Shown here: positions 46,210 to 58,178 of the stretch, piece after piece
Layout: each line of letters starts with the position of its first letter
Numbering within the stretch: position 1 is the first letter of the stretch
NCBI GenBank assembly: GCA_022695795.1
Contig: MU404113.1
Coordinates: forward strand, 186,001 to 250,000
Direction: 5' to 3'
DNA from: Biscogniauxia marginata
Taxonomy: Eukaryota > Ascomycota > Sordariomycetes > Xylariales > Xylariaceae
DNA length: 64,000 nt
Notes under the pieces: generated by a model
Told to the model about the DNA's origin: nothing
The model's input: only the letters and a program-made list of their open reading frames with translations
Database searches by the model: none
Made by a program: the position numbers and the translations under genes

Positions 46210-47244
46210 ATGTCGTGGGCAGGTATGAAGCCCCCAGAATTAAGCCCCCCCCCCCCCCGGGTTCTCGATTCGTGCTCACGGAGATGACTTTCAGGGTTCA
46301 AGAAGAATGTCAACCGTGCGACGACACAGGTCATGATGAAGACGGGTCATGTCGAGAAAACAAACGATCGCGACTACGAAGTTGAGGAGCGACGTTTCCG
46401 CACAATGGAGGCCGCATCACTGCGTCTCCAGAAGGAGGCAAGAGGATATCTAGATTCGATACGAGGTTAGAACTAGCGCTCCGAAAATATGCTGCGGTTT
46501 GGTGTACTGAGACTGCCGCAGCAATGACCGCCTCGCAAATGCGCATAGCCGAGACTATAGATGCTTTCTATGGTGACTCCGGTGCCAAGGACGGCGTAAG
46601 CAGAAGCTACAAGCAGGCGGTTGAGGACCTAGATGCCGAGACGATAAAAGCATTAGATGGGCCATACAGGTAGGCCGGCCACTTTGGGAGGGAGCCCAGC
46701 CCGCTGGGTCCTGGGGATTTCAGCTGACGATGGGCAGAACAACTGTGCTAGAACCCATCTCCAGATTCTGCGCCTACTTCCCCGACGTTAACGAATGTAC
46801 GGGTCCCCTTTACTCTTTTCACCAGGGTACCTACTAACGCAGGCCCCAGGCATCAAGAAGCGCGGCCATAAACTCCTCGATTACGACGCATTGCGAGCGA
46901 AAGTCAAGAAGCTAGCGGAGAAGCCCGATAAGGACGTTACGAAGCTACCCCGCACCGAAAAAGAGATGGACATCGCGAGGGCGGCATACGAGCAACTGAA
47001 CGAGCAGCTCTCTACCGAGCTTCCGCAGCTCATCGATCTCCGAGTGCCATATCTAGACCCGAGCTTCGAGGCCCTCGTCAAGATCCAGCTCAGATTTTGT
47101 GCGGAAGCCTACAGCCGCATGGCCCAAGTCCAACAGTACCTAGACGCCGACACTAGGGAGCAGTACGCGCAAGGTCAACTGGACGCGAGAGTAGAACAGG
47201 TTTTGCAGGAGATCCGGGAGCTCAGCATCAGCGGGACAGTCTGA
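46210..47244 (+). CDS. rvs161: RVS161/Hob3-type N-BAR domain protein
   Basis: Five exons, 46210-46222, 46295-46465, 46522-46669, 46738-46796 and 46850-47244, give 261 residues. The first exon codes only MSWA plus one base. The BAR domain fills the protein: FKKNVNRATTQVMMKTGHVE, RDYEVEERRFRTMEAASLRL, MTASQMRIAETIDAFYGDSG, then LDAETIKALDGPYRTTVLEP, RFCAYFPDVNECIKKRGHKL, PQLIDLRVPYLDPSFEALVK and the C-terminal EQVLQEIRELSISGTV. Rvs161 heterodimerises with Rvs167 to tubulate membranes in endocytosis, actin patch function and cell fusion. There is no SH3 domain, which distinguishes it from Rvs167. Intron 1 contains a run of about 15 Cs (46244-46258). Confidence 0.96.
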
Positions 47245-47776
47245 CGCAGTGGTATATTCTAGTTCGTTGGAGTCAGCATTGAAAAGCATAATCACAAAAC
47301 CAGGGCGGAGTTCGTCGGCTCATCTTAGGGTGGTAGTGGGCTCGGTTAGCCTTCATTCTGAAGGTCTTGTTTGGGTCCCTTGTACGGTTTAATGGACGAA
47401 TTACGGATTATGGTAGATACAGAGGCAACTGCAAAAATAAAGCCGATATGCTCAAGTATACTATAGCCGGTTACCTTGTCATCTATGTTACATTATAGCT
47501 CATTGCTCTCGATTTAATTGTAGCTATTGAGTACAAATCCGCCCAATAAGGAACCAATTCAAATCCAAGCCGCGAATCTGGTATTTTATATTTCTTGGTA
47601 CATTAGGTACCTGTGTAAAGGGTCTTATTCGGCTTATTGTTAGGGTGCTGCGTAGAAAATAGCGGCAAAATTTGAGTCATCGAGGAGGCGGGATGAAATT
47701 CGGTTGTCGGTTATAGCTTTCATCCATTGCATACCTTATAGAATAGGAGCAGCCCAACTACTCCCCCGGATTCTAT
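47245..47776. other. Intergenic between convergent genes
   Basis: About 530 bases of 3' flank for RVS161 and the MetE-like gene. Nothing else is seen. Confidence 0.45.
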
Positions 47777-49025
47777 CTACACACCAAGCTTCTCGCTGGC
47801 AATCCGGACACCCTCTATACGGTTCGCAATCTTCTGGAAGGCGATATCGCGCGCAAAATCCGGGCTGCTACCGTACTTTGGCTTGAGGTCGATAGAGAAC
47901 GGCGAGAACCCACAGTCGTCGGTCGCGCCGAGCTGGTCTTTCGCGATGTACTTAGCGGCCGCGATCAGCTCTCCGGCAACCTGCTCGGGCGTCTCGACCG
48001 TAGGGTCCAGGGGGTTAGTGACTCCGATGAAGGCCACCTATATCATATTCAAACTTGTTTCAGTATTACTTTTCATCCGGCATTGCACCGTTCGGTTAAT
48101 GTCATCTTTTCTTCAGCAGAAGGGATTGCCTGCTTACCTGCTTGACACCGTTGGCATCCCTACGGATGCTCTCGCCGATCTCCTTGTATACCTTATCCTT
48201 GTCCTTCTCGCTCGCGAGTTGGATGAGGAAGTAGCCCGCGTTCATTTGAAACATGGACGGCAGTAGCTCGTGATAGTCAACCTCCGCGCTGTGGACGCTG
48301 TCGCAGTCGCCGCCGGGGCACGTGTGTATGCCGATGTCCCGCCTCTCCACGCTAGTGAAGCGTTCGAGCACTCTATTGTTTAGATCGACGAAGGTCTGAA
48401 GCATCTTCTTGCCCGTCCATGGATTCCGCGGGTCGTTCTTGGACGCCAGACGCCCCTCCGTGAAGTCAATGCTCACGCGCTTGGCGCCGGCCACGAAGCA
48501 GCCCCTGATGTCCTTCTCGCACTCGTTCACGAGATCTCCGACGAAATCCTCTCGAGTATATCCTTCTATCCCGCCGTCTAGGGGGTATAGCAGATACAAC
48601 ATACTAGGGGAGATGACGGCCTGCTTCATGTCGCACTTCTTCGCGTACACTTTACTGCGGTTGAAGTAGTCATAGGCATAGTTTCTATACCTGAACGGAC
48701 CGCTCACGAGCCGGGGAAGCTGCCGGTGGTGGCCATCGTCAAAGATGGCGAAGTACTGGCCATCGGCCTTGAGATTGCTAGCTAGTCCGGCCCCGCCCAG
48801 AGTGTCGATTAAGGGGTATGTTGCAAAAGACGAAGCTCGCTGTTCGCCATCCGAAATGACTACGGAACCTGTTGCTTCCATACATGCGACAGAGTCCGCA
48901 GCAGCCCGGTCCTGGGTGGCGACGAGCTCGCCCTTAGTGATCGTCCCAGCGTCGAAGTCAGCCAGAGCTTGCTGAAGGTATAGGGGCCGTGGAAGGGAGC
49001 CAACTACTTCTGACGGAAGTACCAT
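47777..49025 (-). CDS. MetE-like (cobalamin-independent methionine synthase C-domain family) protein
   Basis: Two exons, 49025-48138 and 48037-47777, give 382 residues. It corresponds to only the C-terminal catalytic barrel of MetE, which is about half of the full 750-residue enzyme. Visible motifs are SEVVGSLPRP at the N-terminus, SVVISDGEQRASSF, SIDFTEGRLASK and IHTCPGGDCDS, where the His and Cys match zinc-site residues. VAFIGVTNPLDPTVETPEQV and the C-terminal CGFSPFSID complete the barrel. Stand-alone proteins of this UROD/MetE-like type are common in filamentous fungi. Some may methylate homocysteine or other thiols, but the substrate is unproven. It is transcribed in the same direction as the lactonase upstream. 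Confidence 0.88.
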
Positions 49026-49717
49026 GGTGATGTATTTATTATTAGGCTACGATTGGGTTTACGCCGAATGTTACTAGTGATGTAGTGTTGTACCTTGTAA
49101 AGTTGTGCAAATAAACATGCAGTCCGGAAAGCGTTATTTGAATTTATGTATGTCCCTAATGCGCCGGGCTAGGTTGGTCACTAGGTAGGTACCTGTAGGT
49201 AGTGTAACACGCAACCGCCACGACTACCTACCTAGGTAGTCATTAAGTATATAAAATAAAACACTGGGGTAAAAGGATAAGTTACTTACCTACCTCCTAC
49301 CTACTATAAAACAATTGTTGTTATATATTGAGTCGCTATATATGTTTGCTTGTAAGGTATTATTGGCTGCCAAGGGCCGGAGATTTACACACAATTGGAC
49401 ACAATGGAGCGCCGGAATGAAAATAACCATATAGATTCACGTGGATGATTAGGTGTGGTGTGTTTATTGGTCATTGAGACTTGGTTTAGGATGCTGCGGC
49501 GTCGAGGATCACTTCGTTGGAGACTTGCGATCGGCTTCCACGAGCGCAAAGATATAGAAAGAATAAATAAATAAAATTTAGCTTAAAGGTGCATAGTCGA
49601 GCGCGGCTATCGTAAGTTGGCAATATCCTATTCGCTAATATATACCTAGAGAAAGTAGAATCTCCTCACGACCCCCTAGTATTCTCCCTATTCAAACTAT
49701 ATACGGCGTCCACGTAC
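49026..49717. other. Intergenic, no supported gene
   Basis: About 690 bases with TACCTACCTAGGTAG-type motifs at 49182-49237 and 49287-49305. It presumably carries the promoter of the MetE-like gene. Confidence 0.45.
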
Positions 49718-50963
49718 CTAATCAACCCAGACGACAGCGCTCAGCCCATCCTCCTCCTGCGGCGTCCCGGGCGTCGCGATCGGCAGGTCTGCTAATAGAT
49801 CGCCTAGCTTTCCCGTATCGGGATCTCGCGCGATGATTGCGACGTTGCTGCTAGTTTGGCCACCCACGGCGACCAGGTTGCCCGCCTTATTAATGGAGAA
49901 GGTACGCGGGAACCAGCCATGCGCGTTAGTGGCCTCGAGCCAAGCAATCTCGCCAGAGCTTGGGTCGATGCTGTAAGCCGCAATGGAGTCTTGCTCCGGG
50001 CCAAACGTCTCGTCCGCGCGGTTCGCCGCGTACAGGAAGTTGCCCGATACGTGCACCTCGGCGGCCTTCGACCCGTTGGGAGCGGCGCTGCTGCCCTCCG
50101 CATAGGTCGAGAGCGTTTGCTTCTTACTCAGGGAGAGACAGCCATCCTCGGGGTAGGACACCGTCCACGAGGAGACAGAGTTGCCTAGTTCATTTACCGT
50201 GTATAGCATCTGTACCTCGCTGGATTCGCTATCGGTACCCCAGAAGACTCCGTGGCGCGGTCCGTCTCCCGGGTCTGCTTCTCCAGGGGCACATTCGGTC
50301 AAGTTTCCAGTGGCTAGGTCGATGCTAAAGATACGGATCAAGTCCGCGCCGAGGTCAGGAACGAGCAGGTAGTGCCCGCTTGGGTCGACCTGTGCTGCAT
50401 GCGGATGCGGCGCGTTTTGCCGCGGGTTGATCCCGGGCTCTGCCATTTCAAACTTCAGCTGTTGGAGGACCGTGGCCCCTTCCTCTAGGGGAAGTTCGTA
50501 GGTTGTCAGGGTTGAAGGGTCACTGTGTTGATTGTGAGTAATGACGATCTTAGCATATGCGTCCAGATGTTATGGTGCCCTACTATTCCACCGTGGCTAC
50601 GAAGCTGTTGCCGGCGTCGCCGCCGAAGGGCGTGCCATGAACGCTGGAGCCGTTCGTAGCGAGTTGCCCGGATTGCGTCAGCGCGCCATCAGCTCCCACT
50701 ATATACGATGCGAGAATGCCACTCCCCGTCCATTCCTCATCAATGCAGTATACAGTCTTAGACTCGAAGTCCAGATGCAACCAAGCAGGCAGAGTTCCAC
50801 AGCCCGGCACGGACGACGCGATTGTCAAGGTGGGTTCACCTCCGTCGTCTATATACGACAGCGAGTAGATATCCCCGGTGTAATGCGAAGCGAGTAAGCT
50901 CGCTCCAAGTGCTTGTGCTAGCAGCCCGAGAGCAGCCGGAGCGAATGATTTTATGGGCAACAT
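49718..50963 (-). CDS. Secreted lactonase-family seven-bladed beta-propeller
   Basis: Two exons, 50963-50584 and 50522-49718, give 394 residues. The join (GAATA to TGACCC) restores ATVEYDPSTLTTYEL across an apparent stop. ATG 50963 begins a signal peptide (MLPIKSFAPAALGLLAQALG). Typical propeller words follow: PAWLHLDFESKTVYC, SVHGTPFGGDAGNSF, PHPHAAQVDPSGHYLLVPDL, GADLIRIFSID, GDGPRHGVFW, MLYTVNELGNSVSSW and HVSGNFLYAANRADETFG. This matches the 6-phosphogluconolactonase/muconate-cyclase superfamily as found in secreted fungal forms. The likely reaction is lactone opening or closing; the substrate is unknown and the signal peptide argues against a pentose-phosphate role. Confidence 0.9.
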
Positions 50964-52731
50964 CACAGGTTCCTGATCTTACAGTAAACAAGAAATATAT
51001 GGCCAGGGAGGAAAAAGAACGAGGAAAGATAGAAAGAGAAAAAGAGAAGAGAAGCGGCGATACATCGTCAATGATGCGAACATAGTGGGCTTTGACGTAT
51101 CAACCGCACCAGTAATACACCTAGGGAACGTTACTACGCGACCCGTTTACCAAGAGCCTATCCGTGATGTTGGCTTGGAGGAGCCACCTTTCAACCTCTT
51201 TCTATCTACATTAGGGAGGCTGCACGAGGATATTGTCGCTCCGTGAGTAAAGCCTTGTGTCAGATATGGTTCCGATGGGCGGAATTGGAAATCTCCCGGA
51301 AGATCATCCCGATTATGCGACGTTCCGGACAGGAGGATTCATGGATAGAGCGCCCGTGACAGGGATTGGATGAGCCTGATTTATTAGTTGTCTTTCTCGA
51401 GTTTTCCCACAGCTTTATCAAGAAGGTTGTCTAAGCGGAAGCCCCCTTCTCTCGTGCTATCGACAGCCCTTTTTGTCGGCGTATCGTGATTGTTCTTAAG
51501 CTAGAAACGAGTGAATTGTTCCACCAGCAGCTTACTTAGTATCTGCTTAGTACAGGCCGTTACATTCGCCGGGCCGACTCGTGTCGATCGTGATGGATTA
51601 GTTGGGTATATCATGTGCTTTTCCCGTTGTCACTGTCGTGGTTTACCCGAAATAGGTCGTTGATCCTGTAATTCACGTCTCGAGTGTTAAGTGATCGCGT
51701 TTGGGGAGTATTGGCAAAACGTTGGTTCCAATTATTGGGGGTCTGGATAAGTTAATTACAACTGATTTTCACGTCAATAGATGACCGGGGAATTTTCCCG
51801 TAGAATTCAACGTTAGCACATGGCGCACGTTCGGCTGGTTCCGGCAAGGCTGCCTGGCGACAATATCCATATCCATAACTCTGGGGTAAGACCGGGTAAT
51901 TGACTTCGCTTGGGCGGCTCTTTTGAGCATTTGGTAATATGGCGCAGGACGCTCCGTGGGATCCAATCCAAGTGGCTGTCGAGAGACCTTCCCACCGGAA
52001 TCTAAGAAATCGTCCGCAAAAGAGCATGGCTAGACTCGCCGTTTCTCGTCTGGTACAGTCAGCTATTAGGAACACGGATAGCTTGGTGGTCTCTCTCTCG
52101 GTGAGCGCAAGGCATGCAAGTATGATGATAAGCGCCCAAAATGCTCAGAGCAAGTCTGCCCTGGCATGTACCAAGGGCGTCAAGAGATGGCATCCCCAGA
52201 ACACGGCGTGTACTGAAACATTAAGTCGGCTCCGCGTCTAAGATTGCCGATAAAGGTCTTGGCATATAGGCTGTATAGCTACCTATATACAACCCCACAG
52301 TTAGAGCGTGGGAGAGCCGAAAGAATTCACGATATGTCTAGTACTGACTGGCCTGTCTCGGGAGATTGTACTCACGTTAGGGCCGCTCTGTTGGGAACAT
52401 GTATCTGCCGTCCTATCTTGAGTCCAAGGTTAGTAAATAGCGAAATGCCTGCTCGTAATGGCCAAGGCTATGCATATATTAAGACCCGGCCCATGTTACC
52501 GTAAGCACACTCAGCCCGCACATCTACACCTGGTTTAGTATAGTCATATTCTTACAATAAGTTGTTTAATCGTTCGAGTGATCGTTCGAGAGGTCTTAAT
52601 ATGCGTGGTGGAACTACCCGCTTCAGCAGCAACGATCATCCGGCGCGGGCTTCAAAGGCTCGGGTCTCCCCCGTGTTTCATGGCAGAATCTATGGGGAGC
52701 CAGTGTCACTACAGCCAGCGTTGTGGACAAA
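50964..52731. other. Intergenic with two protein-like fragments
   Basis: About 1.77 kb. A plus-strand stretch at about 51083-51246 is open and protein-like (VIHLGNVTTRPVYQEPIRDV) and ends at a perfect-looking GTGAGT donor, but no partner exon is found. A Cys/Lys-rich scrap resembling part of a Zn2Cys6 domain lies at 52106-52159. Open frames at 51752-52075 (minus) and 51939-52241 (plus) show no domain. No full gene is supported. Confidence 0.35.
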
Positions 52732-54309
52732 ATGAAAGTGACGGCCTTCAGCTTAGCACTTGTAGCGCTGACTCGAGCGGTCGCGCTCGATAGACAAGCC
52801 GCTCTGGAAGAATGCCTCTCGGCCGTTTCGACGGCTGTTGATCTAATCGGCTCAGAGGAGTGGGAGCTAGACGTCGCACCATTCAATGAGAGACTCCCAT
52901 ACACGCCGGTAGCAATCGCCGTGCCGACCACGGCAGAACAGATTCAGGGTGTTATCTCGTGTGGTGCAAAGTTAGGATATAAGGTGACCCCAAAGTCAGG
53001 TGGGCATAGTTATGCATCACTTGGTCTCGGCGGTGAGGACGGTCACCTCGTCATCGAGCTAGACCGTATGCATACCGTCAAATTAGACACCGAGACGAAC
53101 AAAGCGACGGTGGATTCTGGTACACGACTAGGCCATCTAGCCTCTGAACTTTTTGCTCAGGGGAACCGAGCGATATCTCATGGAACGTGCCCAGGGTAAG
53201 TGAAAAATATCCCGTGGGTCAAGGAGTGAAACCTGACGGATTAGTGTTGGCATATCTGGACATATTCTTCACGGTGGCTACGGCCTCAGCTCTCATACTC
53301 GAGGCCTAGCGTTGGATTGGGTAGCCGGGCTGAACGTCGCATTGGCGAACGGGACACTGGTACATTGTTCAGCAACCGAGAATCCCGATCTGTTTTGGGG
53401 CATGCTCGGCGCAGGGTCAAATTTTGGCGTCGTCACTTCGTATGAACTCAATACGTTTGAAGCCCCCGCGAATGTAACCTGGTTCATCGCAAGCTTGCCA
53501 TTGAAGAAGGATAACGCAGCGACCGCCTTGGAAGCTCTGGAGAACTACACCATGAACACCATGCCCGCCGAGCTGAACATGCGTGTTTTCGCCACGTCGC
53601 GTTTCACTCAACTAGAAGGTATCTACCAAGGCAGCAAGGAAGAGCTCACAGCTGCTCTCGAGCCGCTTCTCAACCAGACCGGAGGCACACTTGCGCAGGC
53701 GCAGGAGACTGACTGGATTGGGGGCCTCGAACACTTTGCCACTACAAAGCTGAATCAAACCCATCCCTACAAGCAGGTTGGTTAGCTATACTGAGGCTCT
53801 GTGAAAGTGCGCTAACCCAACCCCAGCAAGAGAACTTCTATAGTAAAAGCCTGGAGCTCAAGAGCTTAGCCGGCGATGCAGGGAAGAATTTTGTCGATTA
53901 TTGGTTCGACGTCGCAAAGAACCAGACGATGTTCTGGTACTTCCAGTTAGACCTGCAAGGGGGCAAGAACTCGGCCGTGTGGAATGCCGACCCGGCGCTA
54001 TCGTCGTATGCGCATCGAGACAAGCTGTACATACTCCAACTCTATCTCCGGGCAACGACCGGTGACATACCTCTGGAGGGATTCAAGTTCTTTGATGACT
54101 GGGTTTTAAAAACCACAGCTGCCCTTCCGGCTGATGACTGGGGGATGTACTTTAACTATCCCGATACGAGCCTGAACCGGACAACGTCGCAGAAGATGTA
54201 CTGGGGCGCGAGTTTGCCCAAATTACAAAGACTGAAGGCGCAATTCGACCCAGGCGAGCTGTTCTACTATCCCATCTCGCTCAGCCCAGAAGTCGAGCCA
54301 GAGTTGTGA
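52732..54309 (+). CDS. Secreted FAD-linked oxidase, bicovalent (glucooligosaccharide-oxidase-like)
   Basis: Three exons, 52732-53195, 53245-53776 and 53827-54309, give 492 residues. A signal peptide comes first (MKVTAFSLALVALTRAVALD). Both flavin-linking residues are present: His92 in KSGGHSYASLG and Cys153 in SHGTCPG, followed by GISGHILHGGYGLSSHTRG. The substrate domain contains NPDLFWGMLGAGSNFGVVTS. The BBE tail is QFDPGELFYYPISL. Bicovalent members oxidise carbohydrates or oligosaccharides at C1 to lactones, releasing H2O2, and others act in secondary metabolism. Many NxT/S sites fit secretion. A secreted lactonase-like propeller lies 1.8 kb away on the other strand, and a lactone product of this oxidase would suit such an enzyme, which is inference only. 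Confidence 0.92.
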
Positions 54310-55139
54310 AGGGGAGGGAGCAGGCTAGCGGTAATGTGCCCGCCATGTTGGATTTTTGTATGTTGGGGGAGCATATGCGTATGTTCTAGATAAGTTCCAC
54401 GATTCGAAGCTTTTGCCAAGAGAGGTTATCATACTACGAGGCTCATCCCGGATTTTTCCTCCAGTGCAAGTCTGTCGTGAAGTATCGAGTCTATCAGACC
54501 TACCAAGTCCAGGGTGAAGACGGTTAGGAACAAACCGTGGTCCTCTTACACTTATTTCGGTGATGTGAACTGCCCTGGGTAATCTGAAGGCCACTCCAGG
54601 GAGTCTTCTGGGCATTCCATATAGACCGCGCCTCCGTCCTAAGGGGGAAATGGTTAGGCGGGGCGAGTCGACTCAAGTTGAGCGCGTCCATAACATAAGG
54701 TAGTTGTTGAGATCTGGGATTGTATTGATGTTTATTGGTTTGGTGAGAAATACCGCTAGCAGCAGCGCTAGTAATCTATGTATTATCTAACCTAGCGCTT
54801 TGACCACCGCCGCTGCCACCTCTTAACGATTTCCTTTCCCATCCCCGGCTAAGCGGTAGTTATCCGCATTTACCAGGTATATGCATATGCACATACAACA
54901 GTGAGTGCTCCTTAGGAGGTATAGGCTACCACACTGCGACACGTAGGCCTCACTACCAATATTTCATGTCAATGTATGCGGCATTCATTGCTCAGGTTGC
55001 CCTCTCGCTAGGAGCCATATATCCCGTCTAGGGAACTCATATTACTAGGACATGTCCGCCTGTGATCCTTCCTAACAGAGTCTCTGGTTTTCTCGGGGCA
55101 TCCTCTCTCTTTGAAGTGGCACTCTGTATTTCAACCTAC
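54310..55139. other. Intergenic, no supported gene
   Basis: About 830 bases. The plus-strand frame entering the next gene from 55062 begins at GTG and was not used as start. Nothing else is recognised. Confidence 0.4.
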
Positions 55140-56684
55140 ATGACTTCTCTGTCCCGTTTCGAAGAGCCTTGGGCGGGCGCTGTCAAGTCCCAACAACCAA
55201 GTGGAGGTTCTGAATTTCCCGACTATCCTCAATCGAAACCCGAGTCCCTGATCAGTACCTCATGTCCCCAGTCCTTTCAAACCGGTACCGGGGCATCGAT
55301 ATATACACAGTCACTGCTTCCAGCAATACTCAAAGCCAAGTACGAGGTCATCCTTGTGACATGCTTTTGGGCCCCATCGACTACTCTTACCGCCCTAAAA
55401 GAGACGTTAGAGGAGCTTGCCTTACTGCGCCGTGAACGCATCCTCTACCAACATGTGGCCGGGCCAGACGGGGAGATTGTATCTCCTCTCAGAATTCGCA
55501 TCTGTTTCTCATCTAGGTCCTTCTTTCAGAAGTTGTTCCACCCCTCTTCCAGGGATGGATTTGTCTACCCGCCATCGTCATGGCCAACACAACTAGGACT
55601 GCCAAGCCATGATACTTTGGAAAGCGGCCTCATCGACCTGCAGGCCAAGAGCTTGTTCTTCCTACCGTTTAGTGTGATGCATCCGAAGTTTTTGATCGTC
55701 GACCGCCAAAGAGCATGGCTTCCTAGCTGCAATGTCAGTTGGGAGCCGTGGCTCGAAGGGTGCGTCGAGATCACCGGCAATACAGTGTCTGATTTGATGA
55801 TGTTTTACCAGAGTGTCTGGGAGACACGTCCAAGTGCAGAGGCAGGAAATCCGTCCCGGAGCCCTGGATTTCAATTGGGCTCTGCCCACCAGAGGCCGCC
55901 TCGCCCTTCCAGTGTCGGGTTAACCTCGATCAAGAGCCCAGCTAGTTATTTTGTACCTCTAGGAGACGAGGTTGCAGTTTCTACCATACTATTGCCGTCG
56001 TCCCATCACCGAAACCCGAAGTTTCGTCCTCTGCCCTGGCATAGATCTCCATCACCTCCGCGAACCCCCCTAAATTGTGCTATTCTGCGACTCTTGGAAA
56101 TGGCAGAGAGCTCTATCTATATACAGACCCCGAACTTGACATCTGCAGCCGTAATAGATGCAGTGCTAGGAGCTCTCGATCGAGGGGTTGATGTTGTCAT
56201 AGTGACAAGTAAAGGAATGATGCTTCTAGAACAGATCATCACCGCCGGAACGACTACTTCATTGTGCCTAAAATCCTTCATGAGACAGTATAGGAAGCGC
56301 CAAAGCTACCAAGCACGATGGGAACATACCCAATCTAGCGGTGACTCAGGCTTAGCCATTGATTTAGAAGCTCAACAACCGCGACTAGGGTCTCTCAAGA
56401 TTTCATATTTCCATCCTCATCCAACACATCAATCTAAGGGGGTTGAAGAAGAACCTGTACATTCACATCTTAAGCTCACCATTGTGGACGATCAATACAC
56501 AATCCTCGGATCAGGAAACATGGACCGCGCAAGCTGGTTTACAAGTCAAGAGTTGGGAATCCTGTTCCAGTCCATCACTTTCGCAAAGGCTGTGCGTGAG
56601 GCTGTCACCGAGGCCCTCAACGGTAGACTGAACCCGATATTTGATTCGACATTTTCTCGACAAAGATTATCGACAGCCTCCTAA
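55140..56684 (+). CDS. Phospholipase-D-like protein with two HKD motifs
   Basis: Single exon from ATG 55140, 514 residues. The N-terminal extension to 55062 has only a GTG start. HKD motif 1 is VMHPKFLIVDRQRAWLPSCN (HxKx4D, here followed by SCNVSW). Motif 2 is HSHLKLTIVDDQYTILGSGN followed by MDRASW. Both contain the His-Lys-Asp set of the phosphatidyltransferase/PLD superfamily. A strand-helix unit before each HKD is clear (SLLPAILKAKYEVILVTCFW; LLEMAESSIYIQTPNL). It lacks PX/PH domains, so it is not the classical Spo14-type PLD. It resembles the short fungal PLD-like proteins (cardiolipin-synthase-like) of unknown substrate. No membrane helix is obvious. Confidence 0.87.
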   Translation: MTSLSRFEEPWAGAVKSQQPSGGSEFPDYPQSKPESLISTSCPQSFQTGTGASIYTQSLLPAILKAKYEVILVTCFWAPSTTLTALKETLEELALLRRERILYQHVAGPDGEIVSPLRIRICFSSRSFFQKLFHPSSRDGFVYPPSSWPTQLGLPSHDTLESGLIDLQAKSLFFLPFSVMHPKFLIVDRQRAWLPSCNVSWEPWLEGCVEITGNTVSDLMMFYQSVWETRPSAEAGNPSRSPGFQLGSAHQRPPRPSSVGLTSIKSPASYFVPLGDEVAVSTILLPSSHHRNPKFRPLPWHRSPSPPRTPLNCAILRLLEMAESSIYIQTPNLTSAAVIDAVLGALDRGVDVVIVTSKGMMLLEQIITAGTTTSLCLKSFMRQYRKRQSYQARWEHTQSSGDSGLAIDLEAQQPRLGSLKISYFHPHPTHQSKGVEEEPVHSHLKLTIVDDQYTILGSGNMDRASWFTSQELGILFQSITFAKAVREAVTEALNGRLNPIFDSTFSRQRLSTAS

Positions 56685-58178
56685 TCCAGGCTAATAAGTA
56701 CTCGGGGTGTTTATTCGATATAGTATTATTCCATTCTGAAGGTTTACTAGGTACTCATAGTCACTTAAGAAAAAAATGACAGTGGAGCAGAATCCCTTTC
56801 CTGTAACTGTCAGCACTAGATCGCACGCGATTTCGTATATGTCGTCGGGCCGAACAAAAATTATTATACCCAAGTTTATTCAATTGAGCTACACCATCCT
56901 TTGTGTTGCCACCAATTCTCACATAAGTTGGGCCAGTCACATCAATCCGAGGAAATTTTTTCGAAAGGATGACACTGGAATTTTGATTGGAGGTCGGGGT
57001 AGGTCAGCTTTCATGCCTGTCCCTCAGTCCAAGAGTCCAAGGAGAGTCTAGAGTCGTGTTCCCCTAAACCTAGGAATCGTGTATTCTCAGCTGTAGGCCG
57101 AGTGGTGATTCGGCCAAGAAGGGCTAACCGCCTCTTCGAGCCGTGATATCGGAGAAACTCCTGCAGAGTCACACACACATTGTTACACTCGTGGCTTGAT
57201 ACCGAACTTGGCGTACGTATCGGCTTCTCTATTTGCAGCCTTGCCGGCCGATCCCGAGCTGTTGACCGCACTCCACCGTCCCTATGTATAATCCTGTGGG
57301 GATGGCACTGCCTCTTCTGCTGCTGACATCTCTATTGCATCAGAATACCTTAGCTCTAGTTGGGGAGCTGTGGGCTCTCTGGAAGTAGGTTCACCTTATG
57401 TTGGCCTTTGCCGTCAGGTATGCTTCTGGTTGCAACATCGACAAGCAATATGGTAACACATAGAGTAGCTTGCGAAGATTATTCCTATTAGAAACATCAT
57501 CATTATGGCGCCCCGATAACCTGTTTTCTCACGGTCTATAGCTGAGCTGATTGGTACGCCGTGTAGTTGGCTATTGCCAGTCAGCGATACACAGCACAAC
57601 ATTTAATCACGATTTACAGGCAGTCAGTTCCTGCAATGGCACTCATATGGGGTGTCTGAAGCAGAGCCGCTACATATAAGAAAACATACTCTAGATCACG
57701 GCCGAACGCATCGCGGGCCGCACCAATACCACCAAGTGGTCACCCCAAGTGACTGAATGATGAACTTCATTGCCACCAGAACAGCAACCCCTCCCGCTTC
57801 CAGAGCCAAGGCGCTGGGAATCACTAAACTAAATCCTACAGGGAACATGGTGTAGTGCATATGTATAATATCCACTTTACGAAGATACTAATAAAGGCCG
57901 CAATAAAACCTCTTGAGCTATTCCGTCGCTGATTCTCGTATGCTCCCCCCCAATTGATTTTTCTAAACAGGGGCCAATTTTGATCTTAGAGCGTTCTTCA
58001 AGTTAATTACCCCCTCACGACGCTGGAGCCCGGCTCGATCATGCACTAGGGCCACCTCATGGATATATACATAACACAACTCTTACATTTTATTCGAGGT
58101 AACCCAGGGCAATCTAGGTATAATTACTGGGTGACAACGCGTCAGCAATAATTTGAAGAACTGGCGAGTAAATCAACC
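56685..58178. other. Intergenic, no supported gene
   Basis: About 1.5 kb between the PLD-like gene and the permease. Open frames at 56776-57051 (plus) and 57011-57271 and 57414-57602 (minus) have no domain or splice support. Confidence 0.4.

Noticed and set aside
56776..57271. Overlapping frames on both strands after the PLD-like gene
   Set aside because: No domains or splice evidence, and opposing frames of similar length indicate chance.
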